A stretch of DNA of 31,469 nt from positions 140,502-171,970 of the forward strand of contig DEAE01000014.1 in the NCBI GenBank assembly GCA_002347025.1. The letters are read 5' to 3'. The number at the start of each line of letters is the position of its first letter. Positions within the stretch are counted from its first letter, which is position 1. Below, piece after piece: positions 8,342 through 15,710 of this stretch. Position numbers and translations under genes: made by a program. Under the pieces are notes generated by a model that had not been told where the DNA came from, searched no databases, and worked only from the letters and a program-made list of their open reading frames with translations. Source of the DNA: Acidobacteria bacterium UBA2990. Its GTDB lineage: Bacteria; Acidobacteriota; Vicinamibacteria; Vicinamibacterales; UBA8438.

Positions 8342-9670
8342 ATGAAGTTTCAGACCACCACCGTCATAGTCCTTGCGTTGGGTTTACTGTCGGTTATCGC
8401 GCAGCCGAGTTATGCTGAGAACGAAAATGCTCTGACCTACTACAAGGATGTCTTGCCGATCATGCAGGAGAACTGCCAGAGCTGCCACAGGCCCTCTGGT
8501 CAAAATATTAGCGGCTTGGTTGCTCCGATGGCATTCATGAATTATCAGGAAACTAGGCCATGGGCCCGTGCAATCGCTCGGAAGGTTGAGTCGCGCGAAA
8601 TGCCGCCATGGTTCGCGTCGGCTCCGGTTGGGGTCTTCTCAAATGAGCGTGGTCTGACTGATACCGAGGTCGACACGATCGTCCAATGGGTGGCAGCCGG
8701 GGCACCCGCAGGGAGCAAGACCGATGCGCCTCCTGCGAAGCTGTTTGCTGAAGAGGTGAATGACGGGTGGACGCTCGGCAAGCCAGATTTCGTGGTCAAA
8801 TTGTCTGAGCCGTATGTGGTGAAGGACGAGATTAATGACCTCAATATTATCTTTTACGAGAAGATAGCCGAAGAGCTGATGCCCGAGGACACGTGGGTCA
8901 AAGGGTGGGAATTCCGGATTGGCGATAATGGGTGGACTCACCACATGTGTTCGTCGGTGCTGTCGCCGAGCGCAGCGGCCGAGTTGGACACAACAACCGT
9001 TGTCGAGGATCAAGGCGAAGGCGCAGACACACCCAATACCAGCTTGCTCAGCTGCGTGGCTGAAGGTGGTGAGGCGCAGATGTTGCCTGAAGGTTTTGGT
9101 GTGCTGCTTGAGAAGGGGGCGGCCGTTTCCTTTAATTTGCATTTCAACAAGGAGCCTGGTGCCGGTTCGAATTTTACGAGCCAACCCGAGATCGGGTTCT
9201 TTGTAGAAAAGAAGCCGGTGAAGTACAAGGTTCGTAACGACTCTCTTTACAACCGCGGCTTCGAGATTCCTCCTCACCACGCGAATTACCGGATAGGGTC
9301 GTCTCGGGTCTTGGAGAAAGATACGTTGGTGTTGAACTATTGGCCGCACGCACACTTGCGAGCCGTTGCTGCGCGTTACACTGCTATCTACCCGGACGGC
9401 AATGAAGAACTGCTGCTTGATGTGCCGCGCTATGACCAGGCGTGGCAAGTAACCTACAAGTACAAGGAGCCGAAGTTGTTGCCAAAGGGCACACGCATCG
9501 ACGTTGACTTCTGGTATGACAATACGGCCGAACGCGCCGCGCGCAGGGGCTTCAACCCGGATCGTTTCGTCGGTTACGGGGCGAGGACTGAGGACGAGAT
9601 GTCACTTGGGTTCATCGGTTATGCGGAAATTTCAGACGCAGAAGCGATGGAAACTACCGACGACAACTAA
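8342..9670 (+). CDS. Exported cytochrome c fused to a copper type II monooxygenase-like domain
   Basis: A 442-residue protein with a signal peptide (TVIVLALGLLSVIAQPSYA). An N-terminal c-type heme domain has CQSCH (Cys45, Cys48, His49), and REMPPWFA probably supplies a Met ligand. The larger C-terminal part resembles the PHM-like copper type II ascorbate-dependent monooxygenase fold: WTHHM, NLHFNKE, a PHAHLRA segment with HxH, then VPRYDQAWQ, LPKGTRIDV, FWYDNTAE and a closing GARTEDEMSLGF. These His residues are where copper ligands sit in the family. ATG 8342 is chosen over TTG 8339 because AGGAG lies six bases upstream. A strong terminator follows. It probably acts in periplasmic redox chemistry; the substrate is unknown. 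Confidence 0.87.
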   Translation: MKFQTTTVIVLALGLLSVIAQPSYAENENALTYYKDVLPIMQENCQSCHRPSGQNISGLVAPMAFMNYQETRPWARAIARKVESREMPPWFASAPVGVFSNERGLTDTEVDTIVQWVAAGAPAGSKTDAPPAKLFAEEVNDGWTLGKPDFVVKLSEPYVVKDEINDLNIIFYEKIAEELMPEDTWVKGWEFRIGDNGWTHHMCSSVLSPSAAAELDTTTVVEDQGEGADTPNTSLLSCVAEGGEAQMLPEGFGVLLEKGAAVSFNLHFNKEPGAGSNFTSQPEIGFFVEKKPVKYKVRNDSLYNRGFEIPPHHANYRIGSSRVLEKDTLVLNYWPHAHLRAVAARYTAIYPDGNEELLLDVPRYDQAWQVTYKYKEPKLLPKGTRIDVDFWYDNTAERAARRGFNPDRFVGYGARTEDEMSLGFIGYAEISDAEAMETTDDN

Positions 9671-9705
9671 CGCGGTTACCCTTCGGTGAAGCACACGAAG
9701 GTGAT

Positions 9706-9741
9706 GGGCGGGGTCGACTGGCCCCGCCCTCTTTTTTTCTT
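9706..9741 (+). terminator. Rho-independent terminator after the cytochrome/monooxygenase gene
   Basis: GGGCGGGG (9706-9713) pairs perfectly with CCCCGCCC (9722-9729); a T-G and a C-G pair extend the stem to ten base pairs with a four-base loop. A T-rich tail (CTTTTTTTCTT) follows directly. It is the clearest terminator in the window and separates this transcript from the DUF2911-like gene starting at 9756. Confidence 0.92.
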
Positions 9742-9755
9742 GGTCTGGATCTTCT

Positions 9756-10898
9756 ATGGAGAATCGACATTTTGCTCTGGGTTTTGCCGCGTTGATGGTG
9801 TGCGCTCCTGTTGGCGCGCAGCTTCCTGAGCCGAGTGCTGAGGCTGATGGTTTGGTGCATGTTGAATTGACACTTGACCGCCAGTTGATTGGTGTGACGT
9901 TCTCACCTGGTTTGTCTGCCGACGATGGAGCGGAACACCGCAGGGTGTTGGCGGGTGCAGTCGGGTCACGTTTTCGGGTGGGGAGGTTGGAAGGTCATCG
10001 CGCATTGCGTCTTGGTGCCATTACCCCGCTTGTTGACCAGGGAGCAGCCGAGGCAGATGATTCTGACGCACCGCCGACTACGATCAACTACGATCTTTTT
10101 CTCGTGCGGAACGGTTCCGGGTGGGAGCTTGAAGCACACACGGTCGATAGTTCGGCTGTCAGTCTCGTTCCGTTGAGGCATCGGATGACCGATCGGTCAT
10201 TTCCCACGATGACCGTTGCATTACATGCGATTGGTGCAGAATCTGGGCGGTTGGCTCTTCGGTGGGGGCGACACCTGTGGAGTACTGACTTTCGATTTGA
10301 GGAGTTGCCACCTCCGCCTCGTCGCGCCCGAGTCTCCGGGAGAGGGACCGAGCGAGGGGACGATTCGGACCCTGCAGAAATTGAGCGATCGGCTGAAGTC
10401 GCTCGCGGCCTATTATTGGGTGAACGAGATGAGAGCGCACTAGTGTTTACAGATGGTCGACGGATCAGCCTAGCTTCATGGAAAAGTGTTGACGTAGAAG
10501 ACGAGGACTATGGTCGGTTGTGGACGACCGGAGATGGTGCGGTGGTCGAATTGGTGCGTGCCTCCGTGCTTCGTTTCAAGAACGATGTTCCGTTGCGGTT
10601 CGGCGAGGCGGACCTTCCAACTGGCAATCTGGCTGCCGGCTTCGCGGGTGTATATGGTATCTGGCTCAAGCGGGTAGGTGACGGTTGGCGGTTTGTTTTC
10701 AGTGATGAGCCAGATTCCTGGGGGACTCAGCACGACCCTGATTTTGATGTGGCGGAGATTCCCGCTGTATATTCCCGTGGCGGCAGTTCGTTCCGTCCGC
10801 TGGGTGCTACGCTGATAGCCACTGGTGTGAATCAAGGACGTTTGGTTGTGCATTGGGGACTTCACCAATGGGCGTCCGACTTTACAGTTACCCGCTGA
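9756..10898 (+). CDS. Secreted protein with two DUF2911-like repeats
   Basis: A 380-residue protein with a signal peptide (FALGFAALMVCAPVGAQ). Two halves share the pattern of DUF2911: INYDLFLVRNGSGWELEAH...LALRWGRHLWSTDFRFE in the first, and GIWLKRVGDGWRFVFSD...LVVHWGLHQWASDFTVT in the second. The halves are joined by an acidic/arginine-rich linker (about residues 190-225). DUF2911 has no known function; it is common in secreted proteins of Bacteroidota and Acidobacteriota. ATG 9756 lies only 15 bases past the terminator and has no strong Shine-Dalgarno, so its translation signal is unclear. The gene probably has its own promoter overlapping the terminator region, or receives read-through. 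Confidence 0.75.
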   Translation: MENRHFALGFAALMVCAPVGAQLPEPSAEADGLVHVELTLDRQLIGVTFSPGLSADDGAEHRRVLAGAVGSRFRVGRLEGHRALRLGAITPLVDQGAAEADDSDAPPTTINYDLFLVRNGSGWELEAHTVDSSAVSLVPLRHRMTDRSFPTMTVALHAIGAESGRLALRWGRHLWSTDFRFEELPPPPRRARVSGRGTERGDDSDPAEIERSAEVARGLLLGERDESALVFTDGRRISLASWKSVDVEDEDYGRLWTTGDGAVVELVRASVLRFKNDVPLRFGEADLPTGNLAAGFAGVYGIWLKRVGDGWRFVFSDEPDSWGTQHDPDFDVAEIPAVYSRGGSSFRPLGATLIATGVNQGRLVVHWGLHQWASDFTVTR

Positions 10899-11180
10899 CA
10901 TTAAAGGTTTTCCTACAAACTCAACTCACCTACTTCAACACTTCTTGCGGCTGTGCCCTTCGCGAGTCAACCCCGAATGTAGTGAATCTGGGCTATCCGG
11001 ATTTAGTGATGTGTTGCTGGTAGCAGACCAGTGCGGGACGTGGGTTCGCTGAGGGCGAGTGAGCGATATTGGCTGGATGATGAGCAGGCCGATGACTAGG
11101 GTGACCAACCTTACTTGGTGGTAAGGTTTTTTCTGGAGTTAGCAGGTTGTCACCTGTGAGTGACTCTAGTAGGAGAAGTT
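10899..11180. other. Intergenic region between the DUF2911-like gene and popT
   Basis: No supported gene in these 282 bases. They contain the terminator-like hairpin at 11107-11134 and the AGGAG site of popT. Confidence 0.5.
11107..11134 (+). terminator. Probable rho-independent terminator upstream of popT
   Basis: AACCTTAC (11107-11114) pairs with GTAAGGTT (11121-11128) around a six-base loop, and a run of T residues follows (T 11127-11132). It lies about 210 bases after the DUF2911-like gene and about 50 before popT, so it could end the former's transcript or act as an attenuator of the latter. Confidence 0.6.
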
Positions 11181-12224
11181 GTGGCTATGAGTGGACAGGA
11201 GTCAGTTAGTAGTCCCATCAAGATGCTCTCAGGATGGCCGTCTGCCGTGCTGATGGCTCGTGCTGTTATCGGGGGTGTGCTGATGGGACTGGCTAACCTC
11301 GTGCCTGGTATCAGTGGAGGAACGATGTTGCTGGCAGCTGGTGTGTATACCGAGTTTGTCGGGGCAATTGCTGGACTCTCTACTTTGCGGTTCAGTGCTG
11401 GTTCTGTTGGATTGCTGATAGCGATAGGCGGGAGTGCAGCAGCTGCTATCCTTCTGCTGGCAGGAACTATGCGGCAGCTGGTGGTCGAGCAGCGATGGGT
11501 CATGTATAGCCTGTTCATTGGGTTGACTCTGGGGGGAGTTCCGCTCGTCTGGAAGCTTGTTAGACCGTCAAATACCGCTAGTTGGGTCGGTGCTGTGACG
11601 GCCTTCGGGTTAATGGCAGTCATGGCGCTTGGGGGGGCGGGAAGCTTCGGCCAAGACTCGAGTACGATTTTTTTATTTTTATCTGGTCTGGCTGGTGCCA
11701 GCGCGATGATCCTTCCCGGGGTAAGCGGGGGCTACCTTCTCTTGCTGCTTGGGCAATACGAGCCGATTCTTGGTGCGGTGGACCAATTAAAAGAGGGTCT
11801 TCTGGGAAGCGGTGGAGCATTACCAGACTTCGGTCTGGTTATGGCTTCGATGAGAGTGGTCATGCCTGTCGGAATAGGAGTGGCTGTCGGGGTTGTCGGT
11901 GTGAGTAATTTGTTGAAGTGGTTACTCAAGCGGTTTCAGAAACCCACTTTAGGGGTGCTGCTAGGGCTACTCGTTGGTGCCATAGTCGGCCTCTATCCGT
12001 TTCAAGCTCCGGCTCCACCAGAAGTTGGTTTTCGTTATGAAGGACGAGTGCTTGAAGCAGTAGAACTCTCTCAAGTTCCTTCTGAAGATTGGCCGGTAGA
12101 GTCTTTCTCTCCGTCGGCCTGGCAGGTTGTTGGAGCAACCGGGCTTGTCTTCTTAGGGTTTGGGGTGACCATGGCTGTAGCATGCCTCGGTCAGCCTAAT
12201 AAGGGTGACGCAACGTTGAAGTAG
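11181..12224 (+). CDS. popT: DUF368 polyprenyl-phosphate translocase (PopT family)
   Basis: A 347-residue polytopic membrane protein. The DUF368 signature is present twice, once per half: NLVPGISGGTMLL near the N-terminus and MILPGVSGGYLLLLLG near the centre, as expected for an internally duplicated transporter. Hydrophobic segments fill the rest, including TLGGVPLVWKL and a final FLGFGVTMAVACL helix. DUF368 proteins (PopT) were recently shown to recycle undecaprenyl phosphate across the cytoplasmic membrane for cell-wall and glycan synthesis. GTG 11181 is preferred because AGGAG (11171-11175) lies five bases upstream; ATG 11187 and GTG 11160 are alternatives. It converges on the ICMT-like gene. 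The family call is confident. Confidence 0.92.
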   Translation: MAMSGQESVSSPIKMLSGWPSAVLMARAVIGGVLMGLANLVPGISGGTMLLAAGVYTEFVGAIAGLSTLRFSAGSVGLLIAIGGSAAAAILLLAGTMRQLVVEQRWVMYSLFIGLTLGGVPLVWKLVRPSNTASWVGAVTAFGLMAVMALGGAGSFGQDSSTIFLFLSGLAGASAMILPGVSGGYLLLLLGQYEPILGAVDQLKEGLLGSGGALPDFGLVMASMRVVMPVGIGVAVGVVGVSNLLKWLLKRFQKPTLGVLLGLLVGAIVGLYPFQAPAPPEVGFRYEGRVLEAVELSQVPSEDWPVESFSPSAWQVVGATGLVFLGFGVTMAVACLGQPNKGDATLK

Positions 12225-12311
12225 CCTGAGCGTTCATCGCAGGGTTGTTGTTTAAGGTTGGACGGCTGCTGGCCTGTAGGCGGGGAAGCCGTGCACGGGT
12301 GCCACCGCTGT

Positions 12312-12998
12312 TCACTTGGCAAAATAGGTGCGTTTGATGAACGGCGCTTCAACGAGAAAATAAAAGGCGAAAATTCCAAGGTGGCAGAGGAGTGCGAACA
12401 CAAGACCATGGAGTGACCCTGTCAGTAGGGCGGGACAGTAGCCGTGCAGGTTGCCGACTCCATACATGGGACTGGACAGCCACTTGTAGGGACCAGTGGC
12501 CTGAAAATCGCCATGGGCTCTTTGTAGAAACAGATCCCGAAAGTAATAAGTGTTAACTCCGACAGTCCAAGTGGCCCAAAATTTAGTCCCAAAGCCAACA
12601 ATCGATAAGCCAGTTACTAGGATCCATTTTAGGACTGGTGGAAGTTCAAACGCACCATCGGTATAGAGTGCGGCTACGCTGATACCCAGTCCAATATTAA
12701 AAAACATAATTCCGCAGATGAGATCGTAAACCTGTAAGGCGTTTCGCTCACCGATAGTAGCAATCATGAGGCGCTTGATTCTGGTACCAAGGATTAAGCC
12801 TATTCCAATGTAGTAGAACGCCCAGCAACAGAAGGCAAATTCGAGAATATATTTGTGCTGTTCAGCCAGATATGCAAGGTAAACGGACCCACCTAGCAAT
12901 GGTATCCAGATAAGGAGGAGAAAGCCGGTATCCAGTCTAAGGCCAGACATAGCGGAGACTAGGGCGATCACCTTCCGTAAGTTATTGGGACGATTCAT
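12312..12998 (-). CDS. ICMT/PEMT-like integral membrane methyltransferase
   Basis: A 228-residue protein with about six hydrophobic helices (for example LLLIWIPLLGGSVYLAYL and VLKWILVTGLSIVGFG). Near the C-terminus it has ATGPYKWLSSPMYGVGNLHGY followed by a hydrophobic stretch and FLVEAPFIKRTY. That layout matches the SAM-binding end of isoprenylcysteine carboxyl methyltransferase and phospholipid methyltransferase families (GPYxxxxxPxY, then E...R/K). The usual His of the 'RHP' motif is Ser here (LSSPMY). The start at ATG 12998 is preferred over GTG 13028; both have weak ribosome sites. The substrate could be a lipid or lipid-linked molecule; this cannot be decided from sequence. Confidence 0.75.
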   Translation of the reverse strand: MNRPNNLRKVIALVSAMSGLRLDTGFLLLIWIPLLGGSVYLAYLAEQHKYILEFAFCCWAFYYIGIGLILGTRIKRLMIATIGERNALQVYDLICGIMFFNIGLGISVAALYTDGAFELPPVLKWILVTGLSIVGFGTKFWATWTVGVNTYYFRDLFLQRAHGDFQATGPYKWLSSPMYGVGNLHGYCPALLTGSLHGLVFALLCHLGIFAFYFLVEAPFIKRTYFAK

Positions 12999-13369
12999 AT
13001 TTGGAACTCGCTGGTCGTGCCGGACCACTCATTATATGGGCAAGCTGCCTGATGGCCTTGCTGTTCCATTTTTCTCAGGGCAAAGACTGGCTTGGAAGGT
13101 AGGTGCAAGTAAGATGAGGTCGCCTTAGCAGGCTGAGCTGCAGTTTGGGGTGGAACACAAGGGGTATTTACAGCTGGTGTTATGCCTGATAGTTGGTGTG
13201 CTCACCTGTCCTATAATTGTAGCTAGTCATTTACTAAGGCAGTTTTGCCGATCAAGGCTTTTGGGTGATGGCAACATTTTGACCGATGTGTAGTCTGGAA
13301 CCTTGGCATTTGAAACTATATGTGATCGGAAGGCTCACGTAGCCAGTTGGCAGTGAAGAAGGTTTCCTC
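12999..13369. other. Divergent intergenic region, membrane methyltransferase / racemase-like gene
   Basis: These 371 bases hold no supported gene. A minus-strand TATAAT (13036-13031) lies 32 bases upstream of the methyltransferase ATG, but without a recognisable -35. A plus-strand TATAAT (13212-13217) lies about 150 bases before the racemase-like gene, again with a poor -35. AGAAGG precedes ATG 13370 by seven bases. Confidence 0.5.
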
Positions 13370-14038
13370 ATGATGCAGAGACGATATCGAATAGGTGCAA
13401 TACACGCGCTGATGAACGCGATTCCAACCACCCAGCTTGCTTTTGATCGTGGGTGGCCAGGTGCTGATGTTGCTCACCTTTTGGATGGGTCTTTATACCT
13501 CGATCGGAGTCTCGGAACCGTCGATGATGTTGAGCTGGCATCTCGAATCGATCACTTGGTCAGGTACAGTGCTGAGACCGGCGCTGAGGGCATTATCGTA
13601 ACAGGGTCTTTTTTCGGAGAGGCAGCCAAGCAGGCTCGAGAAGGCCTGGACATTCCAGTGTCGACCTCTTTTGATGGAATCATCGAGAGAGCCCTCGGTC
13701 TAGGGCAACCGCTACATGTAGTGGCAACTGCTCCAGATTCTGCCACGTTTCTTGCGGCGGAGCTTGAGAGAGAGGGGAAGCAGCGCTCCATCGAATTGTC
13801 GGTCACCAGTGGAGCGGTAGCGGGTGCGATGGACGGCTTGATTAGCGGCGACGGTGAACTGCATGACCGCCTCGTCCTCGAGGCTGTTGGCGAAGTTGAT
13901 TCTGAAACAGTGATCCTTTTTGCGCAATTTTCCATGGAACGGATTCTTCCAGCAAGTGCAGTGGCTCACCCGTCCCCGGTCATCGGCCCAGCGAGCGAAG
14001 GGGTGACGTGGTTGCGAGAATTAATCACGACCCAGTAG
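13370..14038 (+). CDS. Asp/Glu racemase-superfamily protein lacking the first catalytic cysteine
   Basis: A 222-residue cytosolic protein. It opens RIGAIHALMNAIPTTQLAF and continues with HLLDGSLYLD, the layout of the uncharacterised aspartate/glutamate racemase-family proteins that start 'IGxIHAL'. In those, a TCSAFG motif follows the GADGI strand; here it is IIVTGSFFG (Gly79 in place of Cys). The second site reads LFAQFSMERILPA, as in relatives that also lack Cys there. The C-terminus has the usual SPVIGPASEGVTWL. With no visible catalytic Cys it is unlikely to be a classical two-cysteine racemase; a binding or lyase role is possible. AGAAGG precedes the ATG by seven bases. It is upstream of, but about 440 bases from, soxC. 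Confidence 0.8.
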   Translation: MMQRRYRIGAIHALMNAIPTTQLAFDRGWPGADVAHLLDGSLYLDRSLGTVDDVELASRIDHLVRYSAETGAEGIIVTGSFFGEAAKQAREGLDIPVSTSFDGIIERALGLGQPLHVVATAPDSATFLAAELEREGKQRSIELSVTSGAVAGAMDGLISGDGELHDRLVLEAVGEVDSETVILFAQFSMERILPASAVAHPSPVIGPASEGVTWLRELITTQ

Positions 14039-14474
14039 CTTTGTTCTGTCTGAAAGGGTGAGCCTTCCTTGACACTGGTGGTCAAGTGCCGAATGATTCA
14101 TTGCACGCTGTATTGGCAGAAGCTCTCGCGGTTGCTGTTAGTGAATGGTTTGTTCACAAGCCAGGCAAGTCACCCGTATTCTCCGGATGCCTGCGATATC
14201 GTGAAATAGTGTGCATGCGCACATGTGTTGTCGGTGTGGCAGCCTATGTGCCGCTGCGGTCCTTTCTATAAGGGGAACCGTGGGTTGCTGGACATGGCTC
14301 GTTTGTTGCGACCGCCGGTTTGTGCGTCTGGGGAGTGCGGTTGTTTCATCTAGGTTGACCGCGCGAAGGTCGGCCGGTGCGACCTTTTGAAGCGGTCGGT
14401 TGGGATCGTGCTCACCCAGAGACGGACTCCGTTTGTCGTGCTGTAAACCGATGTTGAACTGTGGAGGAGTGGTG
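14039..14474. other. Leader/intergenic region upstream of soxC
   Basis: The longest gene-free stretch in the window (436 bases). Short open frames at 14086-14271 (+) and 14138-14557 (-) show no recognisable protein features and are not called. The right half contains a nested inverted repeat (14357-14397), listed separately. A small stem, TGTGC/GCACA with a four-base loop, lies near 14210. Confidence 0.5.
14357..14397 (+). promoter_or_regulatory. Nested inverted repeat, possible structured leader of soxC
   Basis: GACCGC (14357-14362) pairs with GCGGTC (14392-14397). Inside it, AAGGTCG (14366-14372) pairs with CGACCTT (14380-14386) around a seven-base loop. The two stems are separated by a small internal loop of three and five bases. 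It ends 77 bases before the soxC ATG and has no T tract, so it is not a simple terminator. It may be an RNA leader element or a protein-binding site. Confidence 0.45.
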
Positions 14475-15710
14475 ATGCCTAGCGACGGTTCCAGCAATCG
14501 ACTAGCCAATAGCAGGCGGCAGTTTCTCAGGGCAGCGACGCTAGGTTCAGCTGCCACGGTTCTGCGACCAACGAGGCTGGTTGGTCAGCAGAATCTTGGG
14601 CGGTCCCTTGGTGATGGAGTCGGAGGCTATGGAGGGCGGTCACACTTTGAAGAGACTGTGCGACGCCTGCGGGCATCCCGTTACCCCCAGGCAGCCGGTA
14701 GCCTCACTCCACTCCAAGACCTCTATGGAACTATCACACCATCGGCGTTACATTTTGAGCGACACCACGCCGGTATTCCTGATATTGACCCGTCTGAACA
14801 CCGGTTGCTTATTGACGGCCTAGTCGACCGCCCCTTGGTCTTCACAATGGATGAGCTCAGGCGGTTACCAGCGGTAACCCGTGTCTATTTCATCGAATGC
14901 TCCGGTAACGGTCGAGTAAAGTGGGCACCAGCCGAACCTGATACCGATGTCCAGGCGGCTTTTGGCATGACCAGTTGTAGCGAATGGACTGGTGTTCCGC
15001 TGTCGGTGCTGTTGTCAGCTGTGGGGATAAGGAACAAGGCTCAGTGGATAGTAGCCGAGGGAGCTGACGCCTGCCGCATGACTCGTAGCGTGCCCCTCGT
15101 GAAGGCACAGGACGACATTCTCGTGGCCTACGGCCAGAATGGTGAAGCGCTCCGGCCTGCTCAGGGCTACCCACTCCGCTTGGTGATTCCAGGGTGGGAG
15201 GGCAATATCAGCATCAAATGGTTGCGACGGCTGCACGTAGTCGATCAGCCCTACCTGACCCGCGAGGAGACTGCCAAATATACCGACTTGATGCCAGATG
15301 GCAAATCCCGGCAGTTCACATTTGCCATGGATGCTAAATCCGTTATCACAAGGCCTTCAGGTGGGGATCGGCTTGACGGTTCTGGGTTTTATCAAGTGTC
15401 CGGCCTGGCATGGTCTGGTCGTGGGCGTGTTCGAGGAGTTGAGATTTCAACCGACGGGGGAGAGAGCTGGGTTGGTGCTCAGTTACAGCAACCGGTACTG
15501 CCTTTTGCTCACACGCGGTTCCGGTATGACTGGAGTTGGGATGGGTCTGAGAAGATACTGGCATCCCGTTGTATTGATGAGGCTGGTGAGGTTCAGCCTA
15601 CGCGATCAGCTCTGATCGCGGTCAGGGGAACTCATTCCAGTTACCACAATAATGCAATACAGGGTTGGCGGGTGAGGTCGACAGGTAGGGTGGAGAATGT
15701 CGATGTGTAG
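14475..15710 (+). CDS. soxC: SoxC-like molybdenum sulfite/sulfane dehydrogenase subunit
   Basis: A 411-residue molybdopterin oxidoreductase of the sulfite oxidase family. It has a Tat signal (SRRQFLRAATLGSAATVL). Typical SoxC blocks follow: HFERHHAGIPDIDPSEHRLLI, then FIECSGNGR with the Mo-ligand Cys at residue 142, MTSCSEWTGVPL, PGWEGNISIKWLRRL and a C-terminal immunoglobulin-like dimerisation domain (VRGVEISTDGGESW). GGAGG lies about seven bases before ATG 14475, so longer in-frame starts are not needed. It overlaps the SoxD-like fusion gene by eight bases, a classic soxCD arrangement. It should act in the periplasm, passing electrons to the cytochrome partner. No soxXYZAB genes are in the window. 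Confidence 0.92.
   Translation: MPSDGSSNRLANSRRQFLRAATLGSAATVLRPTRLVGQQNLGRSLGDGVGGYGGRSHFEETVRRLRASRYPQAAGSLTPLQDLYGTITPSALHFERHHAGIPDIDPSEHRLLIDGLVDRPLVFTMDELRRLPAVTRVYFIECSGNGRVKWAPAEPDTDVQAAFGMTSCSEWTGVPLSVLLSAVGIRNKAQWIVAEGADACRMTRSVPLVKAQDDILVAYGQNGEALRPAQGYPLRLVIPGWEGNISIKWLRRLHVVDQPYLTREETAKYTDLMPDGKSRQFTFAMDAKSVITRPSGGDRLDGSGFYQVSGLAWSGRGRVRGVEISTDGGESWVGAQLQQPVLPFAHTRFRYDWSWDGSEKILASRCIDEAGEVQPTRSALIAVRGTHSSYHNNAIQGWRVRSTGRVENVDV

Noticed and set aside
8639..9448. 269-residue open frame antisense to the cytochrome/copper fusion
   Set aside because: It is fully covered by a gene with clear heme and copper motifs, and its own product has no familiar motif.
14086..14271. 61-residue open frame in the soxC leader region
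   Set aside because: There is no ribosome site, no signal peptide or membrane span, and no family resemblance.
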